This document shows, piece after piece, positions 22,101 through 37,152 of a stretch of DNA of 64,000 nt. The stretch spans positions 1,328,501 through 1,392,500 of the forward strand of contig JABMCL010002815.1 of the NCBI GenBank assembly GCA_018857735.1, read 5' to 3'. The stretch's first letter is position 1; each line of letters opens with the position of its first letter. A program made the position numbers and the translations under genes. The notes beneath the pieces were generated by a model. The model ran no database searches and was not told where the DNA came from. It saw nothing but the letters and a program-made list of their open reading frames with translations. The DNA comes from Alviniconcha marisindica (lineage: Eukaryota > Mollusca > Gastropoda > Provannidae).

Positions 22101-24772
22101 TGACCAGTTTCCATGAACCAAAGACAAGTCTTGCAGCATAATTCAGAATTCTCTGACAGTGTTAGCACTAGTGAGTAGAAAATAAAAGTAGTCAAGTCAA
22201 CTGAGGATAAGAGAAAAGATTAATCAAAGACCGCAGAACAGTGACAAGGCCTGCTGAGATGAAATGACATGAGAATGAGATGTAATAAACACTGAGACAC
22301 TAAAATAAAATAAAACGACCTCTGGTGGTTTCATGTTCAGCACTTTGGTGATGCGTCCCTGCATAATGAGGAAGTGTGGGTTGTTGACGTTCAACTGCAC
22401 CGAGCGGAACAGATCCTGCACACGATTGTTGTTAGCGTTGCTTCCATTGATCAGGTACTTGTTGCGACCTCCAATGACCACCTGTTTTACAAATATTCAT
22501 CATTAAAAAAAAATTCAAAAAAAAGAAGAAGTGAAATTATATTATTATCCACATATTTTATATAATATATAATTATAAATATTCATTAAAAATTTAAGCA
22601 ATGCCTTGGTTCCCCCCCCCATTACATAATAATTAACATCAAACCCAATTGATATTAATCATAATGAACAGTTTTTTTAAATTATTATTTAAAATATTAT
22701 TGCAGTCACTCTATATGAATTAATAATACTAATAAGTGTAGCCTTATAATTTTTATTAATTAGTCATACTAATTAAGTACTGTAATAGTATACAGGGTAA
22801 CTGCAATACCAAAATTTAAAATACAGATTGAGTGTAAAAATGTAATATTTTAAGTCACTGCTTCGAGCATCACTAACACTGTTAAGTGTTAGTGTTAGTC
22901 ACCAAGCTAGTTAATTAACTCTCTCAAAGTTATTAAATTTCAACATAAAAGAATAAAACATAGTTATTCAATAAATCAGCTGAATCAGCCATGACTTATC
23001 AATCTTGTTCAATCAATTCATATTAAACGCAAGTCAAATGTTACAAAAAATGTGTACTGACTACTAGTCTACTACACTACTACAAAAAAGTAAATGTACT
23101 TGATATTTAACTTCATGTCAAAAGTAGTTATTAATAATATTACTCTAGCTATCTTAGCCTTATGAAGTTATTTTAAAATAGATTTAAAATTAAACTTAGT
23201 ACATCTACATGTATTTTAATTTTTATCTCTCATGCTCAGTCATAGATTCATACTAAAATCATAAAGATTCATACCTGTCTTGTGACAACAATCTCATCAT
23301 ACTGCTCATAGCCAAGAGGACTCTGCTTCTTGTCAGTGTTGTCAAACGTGATGCTGACTGTTGCCTTGGTAACACCTGCTTGTCCATTCTTGTAGACCAA
23401 CTCTTGAAGGTTTGTTGCACGCACCTGGCAGAAAGTAAAGTGTATTTACGATTATAAATAAACTGATATGGTGATAAGCCATGTGATGTCACTGATGATA
23501 CTGATACTTCTTTTCTTTCTTGGTGCTTTACGTCCACGGAGGCGAGATGGCCTATTAGAGGGACAGGGACAGAGTGGGAAGGGGACTGACAGAGTGAAGG
23601 CTCGACAACGGAAACTGCCCGAAAAAGACAGGAGAGACCGTGGACCGCCACCAGAACAATGGAAGTGTTAGGGCGGTGTCCCCTCGCCATTGCCCAGCAA
23701 CTTGTGCACTGCGTAATTGCTGTTTCAACTGCTGTGCTTGGCCAGAGTCACAAAGACAATGTCCGTTGCACTGCTGTTGACGAACAACTTGGACAACTCA
23801 AGCAAAGGAAGTCCAGCTTTCTTAGCCCAGCTCCACCTCCCTACTCATGATCTCTTCTGGGCTAAGTTGAGGGTCCAGCTCCACCTCCCTCCTCTAAGAT
23901 CTCTTGATCTTTTGATCTCGCCTGGAACCCTGATACTGATAGTGATAGGATACATATTCATACTAAGTAGTAACTAACATAACACTGGGACTGGGATAGT
24001 CTTCTTCTACCACTCAGTTTTAATTTACCTGGAAGTTCCTGGTAAATTAAAACTATATCATGTATATGATCAGCAAATGCTTAAATCAATAAATGGTTCA
24101 ACAAAGAAAAATCTGAAGAGAAAAAATGAGAAACACAGAATGTGAGAGGGGACTGTGGCAGTGTGGGGTCAATGCCATGACTGGGATCGTGGCCAAGTAA
24201 CTAAAATTATAACAGTATAATTTATAAGGCTAATAAAAAGTAATATATATATATATGCTCCATTCCACTTCCAGGCACACTGCACTGTGATCATCGGCAC
24301 AGAAACCAAGAAAAGCAGCTACACATAATCACAGTGTGACTGTCACTCACTCTGACTCGTCTGAGTCACCGTCCAGACCTTGTGACTCAATGAAAGCACT
24401 GAATAGTGAAACAGTAAAAACAAAAAACAAAACTAAAACAGTAAATAAATGGAGCAGATTCTGATGAGACTGAGAGTGAGAGTGAATCACGGTGGCTTAC
24501 AGTTACACACACTTACAGTTATATTGTTAAAAAAGAAGAAGAAAAAAGGTGGATCCCATTACGATTTAATCAGATGCTAAATACAGAACAGAAAAGATCA
24601 TTACGTGCGTCAGGTTAGTGATGCCAAGCAAAAAACAAATTGCGTCCAGAATGTTGGACTTGCCGCTTCCGTTCAGTCCAGTAATTGCATTGAACAGGGG
24701 ATCGAATCCGTTGATCTCCGTCCGCTGAGCGTACGACTTGAATCCATCGATGACGATGGATTTGATGAACAT
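597..24772 (-). CDS. SMC2: SMC2, condensin core ATPase subunit (3' end beyond left edge)
   Basis: SMC2 pairs with SMC4 to form the ATPase core of condensin I and II, which compacts mitotic chromosomes in the nucleus. The ATG at 24770-24772 opens an exon matching the SMC2 N-terminus. Walker A GLNGSGKS is at residues 32-39 and the Q-loop IMQGRI has its Gln at 147. Coiled coil runs from about 170 to 490 and from about 680 to 1030. The hinge is about 500-670, with the glycine-rich stretch DPAGTLTGG. The ABC signature NELSGGQ lies at the left edge. 23 coding exons keep phase throughout except at the 3' side of exon 19. About 1,080 residues are visible of the roughly 1,190 usual for the family; Walker B, D-loop and H-loop are outside the window. 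SMC2 is favoured over SMC4, SMC1 or SMC3 by the start [18 protein letters not shown] and by GQPNSPYDF. The introns hold many tandem arrays copied from this gene's own exon borders. Confidence 0.96.
1251..1697. repeat. ~34-bp minisatellite in SMC2 intron 22
   Basis: About 13 imperfect copies of a unit with the core ATTTCCATGCAAATGAACCC and then AGACCAAGGACCT. Each unit carries ATGCAAAT, an octamer-like word. It does not include an exon border, unlike the other SMC2 arrays. Confidence 0.85.
1826..1951 (-). CDS. SMC2: SMC2 exon 22
   Basis: 42 codons, [15 protein letters not shown] to WEQVNK; the end of the coiled coil before the C-terminal head. Acceptor TCGCAG, donor GTGAGT. Confidence 0.94.
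1970..2070. repeat. Dispersed repeat arm (CCTGAGTCGCCTAC family)
   Basis: Matches segments at 12340-12415, 43563-43685 and both arms of 53287-53525. Core words are AAAGACCTGAG, ACTCTCACCTGGCATGCAAG and ATAAACTCCACCAGA. Likely the end of a foldback or MITE element. Confidence 0.6.
2092..2130. repeat. GT/TA microsatellite
   Basis: Run of GT followed by TA in SMC2 intron 21. Confidence 0.9.
2134..2298 (+). mobile_element. SINE-like body (TTCAGGAGCTGTGTGAGAG family)
   Basis: About 165 bp shared almost intact with 12898-13072 and, reversed, 48196-48372. It starts AGTTCAGGAGCTGTGTGAGA and ends GGACATTAAGCA. No tRNA head is seen, so this looks like a body module of a SINE or another short element. 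Confidence 0.65.
2533..2733 (-). CDS. SMC2: SMC2 exon 21
   Basis: 67 codons, [16 protein letters not shown] to LGSAEEQ; includes the SMC2 hallmark [10 protein letters not shown] and NVNMRAMN. Acceptor GACAG, donor GTTGGT. Confidence 0.95.
3123..3317 (-). CDS. SMC2: SMC2 exon 20
   Basis: 65 codons, [15 protein letters not shown] to DSQDAARQ; coiled coil. Acceptor CCCTAG, donor GTTAGG. Its acceptor and first 12 bases are copied in the array 3318-3685. Confidence 0.92.
3318..3685. repeat. ~43-bp array seeded by SMC2 exon 20 acceptor
   Basis: Roughly eight units, each holding (minus strand) CTGTCTGCCCAG followed by GACGAAGTGAAG, that is the acceptor and the DEVK codons of exon 20. Some units are compound. 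Confidence 0.85.
3770..4845. repeat. Compound array seeded by SMC2 exon 19 3' border
   Basis: About 1 kb of alternating ~43-bp and ~73-bp units with the core CATCTCAGTAAGCTGAACAA. The long unit also carries (minus strand) GATCACCGTGGTAGGTGG, the counterpart of GGGATCACCAGGTAGAT at the exon 19 edge. Donor-like GTAGGT recurs in every long unit. Confidence 0.85.
4846..4968 (-). CDS. SMC2: SMC2 exon 19 (3' boundary unresolved)
   Basis: 41 codons, [15 protein letters not shown] to NPEQSTG; coiled coil matching ELEELK..YKQQLEAV. The acceptor CTCAG is clear. The 3' end is not. The donor at 4845 (GTGCTC) keeps phase with exon 20 but is weak and leaves about 8-10 residues missing against the family. 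A better donor (GTAGAT, exon end 4803) breaks the frame, although a shifted frame there reads TEMAAKF, resembling the expected residues. The border sits at the edge of a tandem array built from it, so an assembly indel is plausible. Confidence 0.6.
5075..5111. repeat. CA microsatellite
   Basis: Dinucleotide run in SMC2 intron 18. The rest of 4969-5694 is unremarkable intron. Confidence 0.9.
5695..5888 (-). CDS. SMC2: SMC2 exon 18
   Basis: 194 nt coding [15 protein letters not shown] to KKAREMVQ; coiled coil with the conserved ELEEKMKN and [10 protein letters not shown]. Acceptor GGCAG, donor GTATGT. Confidence 0.92.
5985..6215. mobile_element. TTAA-flanked MITE, copy 2
   Basis: Opposite orientation to copy 1, with TTAACCCCTTAACTGCC at one end and GAGTGAAGGGGTTAA at the other. 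Sits in SMC2 intron 17; about 230 bp, non-coding. Confidence 0.8.
6216..6696. other. AT-rich intron segment
   Basis: SMC2 intron 17 with A-runs near 6350; no coding or repeat structure recognised. Confidence 0.5.
6697..6821 (-). CDS. SMC2: SMC2 exon 17
   Basis: 125 nt coding [16 protein letters not shown] to ALQKSI; coiled coil with the conserved QSSHHQQ block. Acceptor CCCCAG, donor GTGAGG. Confidence 0.92.
7062..7291. repeat. Complex GT/TTGCG microsatellite
   Basis: Mixed GT, GCGT and TTGCG/TTGCA runs, duplicated as two blocks (about 7090-7195 and 7195-7290). It is open in several frames but only as Cys-Val repeats, so it is not a gene. Confidence 0.9.
7891..8026 (-). CDS. SMC2: SMC2 exon 16
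   Basis: 136 nt coding [16 protein letters not shown] to LRKAAD; the return coiled coil just after the hinge. Acceptor AACAG, donor GTGAGT, phases 1 in and 2 out. Its acceptor and first ~25 bases are the repeat unit of the ~1.9 kb array upstream. Confidence 0.92.
8027..9945. repeat. ~1.9-kb minisatellite seeded by SMC2 exon 16 acceptor
   Basis: Some 40 units of about 40-60 bp. On the minus strand each unit reads GTGTGTGAACAG|GTGCCC then CCCCAAACCATCCATCC, that is the exon 16 polypyrimidine tract, AG and the first ~25 exon bases. Subfamilies occupy blocks: 8027-8370 (close to the exon), 8400-8700 (46-bp units) and 8880-9945 (GATGGATGGT units). Open frames rich in His, Trp and Gly are by-products of the repeat. 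Confidence 0.9.
9966..10240 (+). mobile_element. Degenerate tRNA-derived SINE
   Basis: Begins GGGATGTAGCTCACTTGGTT (A-box-like), followed by a B-box-like GCAGGTTCAACTGC. The body word CCATGTGCAATAGCATTCA is shared with 33699-34000 and 52676-52985. Confidence 0.6.
10321..10525 (-). CDS. SMC2: SMC2 exon 15 (hinge end)
   Basis: 68 codons plus one base, [15 protein letters not shown] to DPAGTLTG; includes [16 protein letters not shown] and the hinge glycine stretch. Acceptor CACAG, donor GTAAAA. Confidence 0.94.
10870..11430. repeat. 80-bp array seeded by SMC2 exon 14 3' border
   Basis: Six full units and one degenerate unit of 79-80 bp. Each holds (minus strand) the last ~45 bases of exon 14, GCCAGGGCCATTGAC to CAGCAGCTT, then donor GTAAGTGTTCC and TTTCTGGTTAG. 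Donor borders fall at 11351, 11271, 11192, 11112, 11032 and 10952. Confidence 0.95.
11431..11577 (-). CDS. SMC2: SMC2 exon 14 (hinge)
   Basis: 49 codons, [16 protein letters not shown] to VKRAQQL; hinge core with the conserved [12 protein letters not shown]. Acceptor CCAG, donor GTAAGT. The last ~45 bases plus donor are repeated six more times downstream (10950-11402). Confidence 0.94.
11758..11962. repeat. GT-rich microsatellite block
   Basis: Interrupted GT runs of about 200 bp in SMC2 intron 13. Confidence 0.9.
12578..12716 (-). CDS. SMC2: SMC2 exon 13 (hinge start)
   Basis: 139 nt, [15 protein letters not shown] to EVTAGGK; the start of the hinge, which dimerises with SMC4. The family block RFxYxDPEKN is clear. 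Acceptor GACAG, donor GTCAGC. Confidence 0.94.
12898..13072 (+). mobile_element. SINE-like body (TTCAGGAGCTGTGTGAGAG family)
   Basis: Second copy of the element at 2134-2298, followed by an ATC repeat tail (TCATCATCATCATC). A short 3' simple tail fits a retroposed element. Confidence 0.65.
13513..13631 (-). CDS. SMC2: SMC2 exon 12
   Basis: 39 codons plus two bases, [15 protein letters not shown] to KLDTLEA. Acceptor GAACAG, donor GTAAGT. The acceptor and the first nine codons are the seed of the tandem array 13632-13970. Confidence 0.92.
13632..13970. repeat. ~54-bp array seeded by SMC2 exon 12 acceptor
   Basis: About six units. On the minus strand each has GAACAG then AATGAGATGTCAAAGCTGGG, the acceptor and NEMSKLG codons of exon 12. 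Typical period is 54 bp (18 codons), so adjacent units often share the exon reading frame until a TAA at about 13666-13668. Confidence 0.9.
13994..14114 (-). CDS. SMC2: SMC2 exon 11
   Basis: 121 nt coding [14 protein letters not shown] to TQNLKKLE; coiled coil leading to the hinge. Acceptor GTGCAG, donor GTAAGC. The acceptor and first bases are copied repeatedly in the upstream intron (14115-14800). Confidence 0.92.
14115..14800. repeat. ~155-bp array seeded by SMC2 exon 11 acceptor
   Basis: Four further copies after the true border. Each has CTTCAGTCTGCAC (minus-strand GTGCAGACTGAAG, acceptor plus exon start), then GTCCTTGGACCACAGCTA, a C-run, and GGGGTGGAAAATAAAA. Divergence among copies is moderate. 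Confidence 0.85.
14801..15315. other. SMC2 intron 10, no structure seen
   Basis: AT-rich intron without a recognised repeat or coding signal. Confidence 0.5.
15316..15370 (-). CDS. SMC2: SMC2 exon 10
   Basis: 55 nt coding [17 protein letters not shown]; coiled coil. Too short to stand out alone, but it fits the phase of both neighbours (2 in, 2 out) and the family sequence CKNDIS..KQAQM. Acceptor TTTCAG, donor GTCAGG. Confidence 0.9.
15371..16258. other. SMC2 intron 9
   Basis: Mostly unique sequence. At 16085-16175 it holds a partial copy (GCGCTAATTAGCTCCCTTGT) of the foldback element at 53287-53525. Confidence 0.5.
16259..16448 (-). CDS. SMC2: SMC2 exon 9
   Basis: 63 codons plus one base, [10 protein letters not shown] to LNEQLL; contains the conserved [15 protein letters not shown]. 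Acceptor CACAG, donor GTACCG; ends in phase 1. Confidence 0.93.
16912..17061 (-). CDS. SMC2: SMC2 exon 8
   Basis: 50 codons, [15 protein letters not shown] to LIKNQEE; coiled coil. Acceptor TTCAG, donor GTCAGT. Confidence 0.93.
17100..17480. repeat. ~120-bp diverged tandem repeat in SMC2 intron 7
   Basis: Three diverged units sharing TTCAGCAGCACTTTT, CATGTGATATTT and ACACTTTTCTTA. No exon border is included. Confidence 0.7.
17466..17712. repeat. Direct duplication (~95 bp) in SMC2 intron 7
   Basis: GTTATGCAGTGTTTTTCGCT to ATTATGTTGCCTATTTTAT occurs at about 17472-17566 and again at about 17611-17711, with AT-rich sequence between. Confidence 0.9.
17782..17844 (-). CDS. SMC2: SMC2 exon 7
   Basis: 21 codons, [18 protein letters not shown] to DE; coiled coil. 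Acceptor CCAG, donor GTTTGT. Confidence 0.9.
18050..18190 (-). repeat. Dispersed repeat shared with 59465-59595
   Basis: Reverse complement of the segment at 59465-59595: both carry CTTCAACTTCTTGTCTATCT, TCTTCT runs, GAAGACC and AAAGCRCTTGTGTTTTT. Probably an unclassified interspersed element in SMC2 intron 6. Confidence 0.6.
18562..18639 (-). CDS. SMC2: SMC2 exon 6
   Basis: 26 codons, [14 protein letters not shown] to RERMEE; coiled coil. Acceptor TTTTTCTCCTGA on the plus strand reads TCAG; donor GTAAGT. Confidence 0.92.
18640..19436. other. SMC2 intron 5, no structure seen
   Basis: AT-rich intron; no repeat or coding signal recognised. Confidence 0.5.
19437..19574 (-). CDS. SMC2: SMC2 exon 5
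   Basis: 46 codons, [13 protein letters not shown] to YQFVCVE, coiled coil entry with the conserved RSSYLEYQK. Acceptor CAG, donor GTAAAC. Confidence 0.94.
19716..19989 (+). mobile_element. tRNA-derived SINE (GCCGGTTTGGCCTAGCGG family), copy 1
   Basis: The head has a pol III A-box-like TTTGGCCTAGCGGTAAGGCG and a B-box-like CTCGGTTTGATATC. The body carries TGTGGACACTGTCCTGTGAC and CTCCCCGTCCCTAATAAG, and the tail is CTTACTTACTTA. Three other copies are in the window. Confidence 0.8.
20079..20100. repeat. Poly-G run
   Basis: 22 G in SMC2 intron 4. Elsewhere in this intron, 20341-20376 and 20406-20441 repeat AATCCTTTGTCAATGAACAG. Confidence 0.9.
21069..21179 (-). CDS. SMC2: SMC2 exon 4
   Basis: 37 codons, [15 protein letters not shown] to LREIDT; the end of the head and the start of the coiled coil. 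Acceptor TGCAG, donor GTCAGT. Confidence 0.94.
21180..22319. other. SMC2 intron 3
   Basis: AT-rich, mostly unique. A block at about 22020-22140 (ACCAGCTACAGTGATCGTCT) resembles an element present in CIB-A intron 4 and CIB-B intron 1. Confidence 0.4.
22320..22481 (-). CDS. SMC2: SMC2 exon 3 (Q-loop)
   Basis: 54 codons, [13 protein letters not shown] to NMKPPE, including the Q-loop IMQGRI. The acceptor is CAG. The donor GTCGTT is weak, but the joined protein KPPE-ILSMIEE is exactly what the family has. Confidence 0.94.
22482..23274. other. SMC2 intron 2, very AT-rich
   Basis: Strongly AT-rich with many AATTAAT words; no repeat family or exon recognised. Confidence 0.5.
23275..23424 (-). CDS. 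SMC2: SMC2 exon 2
   Basis: 50 codons, [17 protein letters not shown] to VVTRQ, part of the N-terminal ATPase head. Acceptor CTGCCAG, donor GTATGA, phase 0 at both ends. Confidence 0.95.
23425..24604. other. SMC2 intron 1
   Basis: About 23520-23680 shares GCTTTACGTCCACGGAGGC with the SINE bodies elsewhere. The remainder shows nothing recognisable; a short TA run lies near 24250. Confidence 0.45.
24605..24772 (-). CDS. SMC2: SMC2 exon 1 (start codon, Walker A)
   Basis: 56 codons from ATG; contains GLNGSGKSN, the nucleotide-binding P-loop of the N-terminal head. Donor GTAATG follows; ends in phase 0. Confidence 0.95.
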
Positions 24773-25103
24773 TATTGTGGTAAAGAAACAAAGTTACTGT
24801 ATGAAAACAATGGAACTTTGTCAAATTGACATTTGAAGTTGAATGTGGCGCTCAAACATATCAACTTCCGCTTTGACATGCGCAGTCGGTAATAATAGCA
24901 AAATGAATCGTCTGTATATGCTACCTCTGCTGAGTTCACGAAACCTCCACCAGAGATCATTTATAGGCTATCAGTAGCGTGTAGCTATGATATCTTTGGT
25001 CTGAGCACGTATGTAATCTGTGGTAAATATACTACGCAGTACGAGCTCGTTCAAATCTCGTCACTAAGTTTCACCTTCTGGACCATTTCCGACTAAACGA
25101 CTG

Positions 25104-25105
<2 letters not shown>

Positions 25106-25157
<52 letters not shown>

Positions 25158-25219
25158 TATCACCTTGCTGTGAACATTGATTCAGTAATTGACTGACCAT
25201 GGAAGAAGAAGAAGACTGG
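25106..25219. repeat. Left arm of inverted repeat with (GT)n
   Basis: (GT) run, then TGATATCACCTTGCTGTGAA and GACCATGGAAGAAGAAGAAG. This is the inverse of 25650-25838. Confidence 0.85.
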
Positions 25220-25649
25220 ACTGAACGACTGAGTCCCCTCCCCCCTCCCCGGATCATGCCCAAACATTCCCCCCCGCCCCCCCTTCCCTCCCCCCCCCGA
25301 CTCCCCACCATCTACCCCCCCCCCCCCCCCTCCCCCTCATTCCGGCTTTGCCTACCCTCACTAATACCACACTAAACGACCAAAACTGGCTTCGCAACCT
25401 CCTCAGTAGCGACTACAGAACCATCAACAGAATGATGTTGGCCGCTTCAGTTACCGTCGGAAGAACTTGAGAAGCCGGAAGTGACTGAGGGAAACCGACC
25501 TGGGGCCTGCCTAGCGGTAATAGCATGCCGCAGGCTATTCTAAATCAGCATGTTCACGACACATTTATTATGCCGTGATAGTGTGGGTTTTTTCACTACT
25601 GCTGAATTTTTTGTTATCTGTAGTCTTCAAACTAAAAACATTGTTACCT

Positions 25650-25746
25650 CAGTCTTCTTCTTCGGCTTCTTCCATGGTCAGACAATCACTGACTGAATCA
25701 CTGTTCACCGGCAGCAAGGTGATATCACACACTGACACACATGACA

Positions 25747-25838
<92 letters not shown>
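25650..25838. repeat. Right arm of inverted repeat with (CA)n
   Basis: CAGTCTTCTTCTTCGGCTTC to GCAAGGTGATATCA, then ~100 bp of CA repeats. Pairs with the left arm across a ~430-bp loop. Confidence 0.85.
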
Positions 25839-25839
<1 letters not shown>

Positions 25840-26220
25840 ACAGTCTTCCATGACAACCATGTGGTCATTATTGGGCTATGTAAGTTCGGGTAGCATCACA
25901 AAGCCTAAAACAGTAACTTGAAAAAATATACTATTGCGGGATTATGGATGGTGCTCAAATTCTCAGTATACATCAATAAATTTCCTTTAAAAAATGTTTT
26001 ACACTTTCTATCTAATGCAAGCCGGTAGCATTTAAGTGTTTCTTCTGCTTCTTTTTCTTCTTCTTTTTTTCTTTCTTTTTTTCTTTTCTTTCTTCTTCTC
26101 AAGTTCTTCTTCTTCAATCTTTAGTCTTTTCTTTCAAGAGTTACAACCGCAGAAGCAGATTTTCTTCAGACAGAATTAGGCTTCGACATGATGTTAGGGC
26201 TTCTCCTTCTCCTACCCTCG

Positions 26221-26268
<48 letters not shown>
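26221..26268. repeat. Poly-C run (48 bases)
   Basis: An uninterrupted C homopolymer about 360 bp upstream of the CIB-A ATG. Its true length is uncertain in any assembly. Confidence 0.85.
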
Positions 26269-26269
<1 letters not shown>

Positions 26270-26628
26270 CGCCATGCCTGTCGTTCTGATGAGTCTAGTA
26301 GTTCCACAGGACATGTCTAACGGTCGTCACTGAAAGATTATAAATACAGTCTATTTATAGTCGTTGAAGTCATGCACCATTGGGGGCCATGCAGCCATTG
26401 ACTCTACTGGCAGCCTGTACCGGGCCACCAGAGGCACAGTCTATGTCGTGACTACCGGCCTATCACTGTTTTGTCTCAGACAATCGGTGCTTAGACTGTG
26501 CCCCATTCACGGGTCCAGTTGCATAGACTAGTCTGTCACGTGGTCGTCTTTTAAGACAGTAAATTGTTCTGGAGTTGTCATTTTCTGCCTTTTGCGACAG
26601 GGAAACAGGAGAGTTCCAAAGCGTCGAA

Positions 26629-34809
<8,181 letters not shown>

Positions 34810-35330
34810 GGAGCACAGACACGGAATTGAGAAGTGACCAATAGATGTGTTTCACACATCTTACTCTGGAGTGATAACAAATCCACCTCTTCAGTTGTAA
34901 CTGTTGATCTTTTGTCTGTCTCTGCTGCTGAAAACTTTTGTTATTGAGTTGTATTTATTGGTACTGTGTTGTCTACATATCAACATTACAAAGGTGTCAA
35001 ATTTAGGCATGAAGTCGTCTAAGGGTAACCTTTCATGATGGTCGGTTAGATATGAAATCGTACTTCATTGAGAAATGCAGCCTTGGGCCTGTTTAACTGC
35101 ATTTTGTGATGTGGACAAGATTGTACATATATATATATACTTTGTCTACCAAAACTCATCCTAAAAATGGAAAGGTACACATGTTTGCTTGTACTTGAGT
35201 TTTTTCTTACTCTGTATATTTTTAGAAGTGTGCATTTTGAAACTGTTCTTCTGTCCCTTGAGGAAAAGAGCTTCAGGAAACTAGGCTTCTGAAAAAGGCA
35301 AACAATAAAATAAAAAAATAAAATAAAGGA
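34810..35330 (+). other. CIB-A 3' UTR with poly(A) signals
   Basis: Unique AT-rich sequence after the stop. AATAAA at 35304-35309 and further AATAAA words to 35327 are plausible cleavage signals, about 500 nt into the UTR. Confidence 0.6.
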
Positions 35331-35829
35331 ATTGATTTTATGTCCAGTTTAGAAAAACGTTCATGAGAGATGGTCAACAAGGTCAGGGTACAAAAGCTCT
35401 TGTAAAGTTTTTATTTTATTTTTATTTTTATTAAACTAACAGTTATAAACAGTTGGGAGTAGGGGTGGGTGGGGGGAACTTGCCCTCCGCTGCTATTGAA
35501 TCAGCTGGACTGATGAAGCGATCAGTGAAAAAGAGGAACAGGATTTACTGAGAGAGAAAAAAACAGTTTTCTAAGTTTGATATAAAATCAGCAAGGCATT
35601 GGTGAAGGCCGCTGGACAGAGGATCCTTGCCTTCAGTGCAATACAATACAATAAAACTTTATTAATCCTTAAAAGGGAAACTCAGTTGTCTTCATATGTC
35701 CGCATCCACGTGGGTGTCTGAAGGAAATGATCAGCAAAGAAGAACTGGATTCACTGAGGAAGAAAGCTAGGTCTGCTAAGCTTGATATAAAATCAGCTGG
35801 GCAGAGTCTAAAGCAAAATCCTCGGCATT

Positions 35830-36775
35830 GAGAATTTATTTTGGTCTCACGTAGGCGTTGAATAAGCATGCTTTCACAAGGCTACTTACTCAGTTACTGA
35901 AAAAAGAAAGCATGTCTTGATCAGAAAATAGGGTATGTGCATGTGGGATGGAATTTAATTAACAAGATTTTATTTTGGTCTCACCTACGCGTTGAATAAG
36001 CATGCTTTTCACGAGGCTAGCTACTCAGTTACTGAAAAAAGAAAGCATGTCTTGATCCAAAAATGGGGTATGTGCATGTGGGATGGAATTTAATTAACAA
36101 GATTTTATTTTGGTCTCACCTACGCGTTGAATAAGCATGCTTTTCACGAGGCTAGTTACTCAGTTACTGAAAAAAGAAAGCATGTCTTGATCAGAAAATG
36201 GGGTATGTGCATGTGGGATGGAATTTAATTAACAAGATTTTATTTTGGTCTCACCTACGCTTTGAATAAGCATGCTTTTCACTAGGCTAGCTACTCAGTT
36301 ACTGAAAAAAGAAAGCATGTCTTGATCAGAAAATGGGGTATGTGCATGTGGGATGGAATTTAATTAACAAGATTTTATTTTGGTCTCACCTACGCTTTGA
36401 ATAAGCATGCTTTTCACTAGGCTAGCTACTCAGTTACTGAAAAAAGAAAGCATGTCTTGATCAAAAAATGGGGTATGTGCATGTGGGATGGAATTTAATT
36501 AACAAGATTTTATTTTGGTCTCACCTACGCGTTGAATAAGCATGCTTTTCACTAGGCTAGCTACTCAGTTACTGAAAAAAGAAAGCATGTCTTGATCAAA
36601 AAATGGGGTATGTGGGATGGAATTTAATTAACAAGATTTTATTTTGGTCTCACCTATGCTTTGAATAAGCATGCTTTTCACTAGGCTAGTTACTCAGTTA
36701 CTGAAAAAAGAAAGCATGTCTTGATCAAAAACTGGAGTCTGCGCATGGCGGATGGAATTTAATTAACATTGTATA
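35830..36775. repeat. ~135-bp satellite-like array downstream of CIB-A
   Basis: Seven highly similar units starting TTTTGGTCTCACCTACGCGT, with AATAAGCATGCTTTTCAC, GTTACTGAAAAAAGAAAGCA and GGAATTTAATTAACAAGA. The low divergence points to recent amplification. Confidence 0.92.
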
Positions 36776-37117
36776 ATACACCCCTCCCCCAACTGCTGGC
36801 CCAAATTTGTTTGAAATGACAGGCACAGTAATTTTGTGTCATGAATCTCTCTCTCTGCCCTCTGCTGCTAGGGGACTGTTATCAAATTCTCAGCTTTGCC
36901 GACAATCAAATCACACTCACAGCTGACAGTAACATTCTTTTCGTATTAAATGTGTGTAATATATATTTATAATGTAAGCAGATTTGTTTCAACGTTTTTG
37001 ACTTCACCCTTTTGAGATTGGTATCTTTGTTGTTTGGTGTGGTTTGACACATACACAAGGCATACGTGCATGCCCCCTCTTACAATTTACACGCATGTGC
37101 ATGCACATGCGTGCGCA

Positions 37118-37152
<35 letters not shown>

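Larger units (their letters stand above)
24773..26628. promoter_or_regulatory. Divergent intergenic region, SMC2 / CIB-A promoters
   Basis: 1.86 kb between the two start codons. Next to SMC2, a CATGCGCA word at about 24878-24885 resembles an NRF1 half site (weak evidence). Between them lie GT and CA microsatellites with inverted flanks, and a 48-base C run. Transcription start sites cannot be placed from sequence alone. Confidence 0.55.

Noticed and set aside
26221..26268. Poly-C as an i-motif or regulatory element
   Set aside because: Possible in principle, but homopolymer length is unreliable and many similar runs occur in this window.
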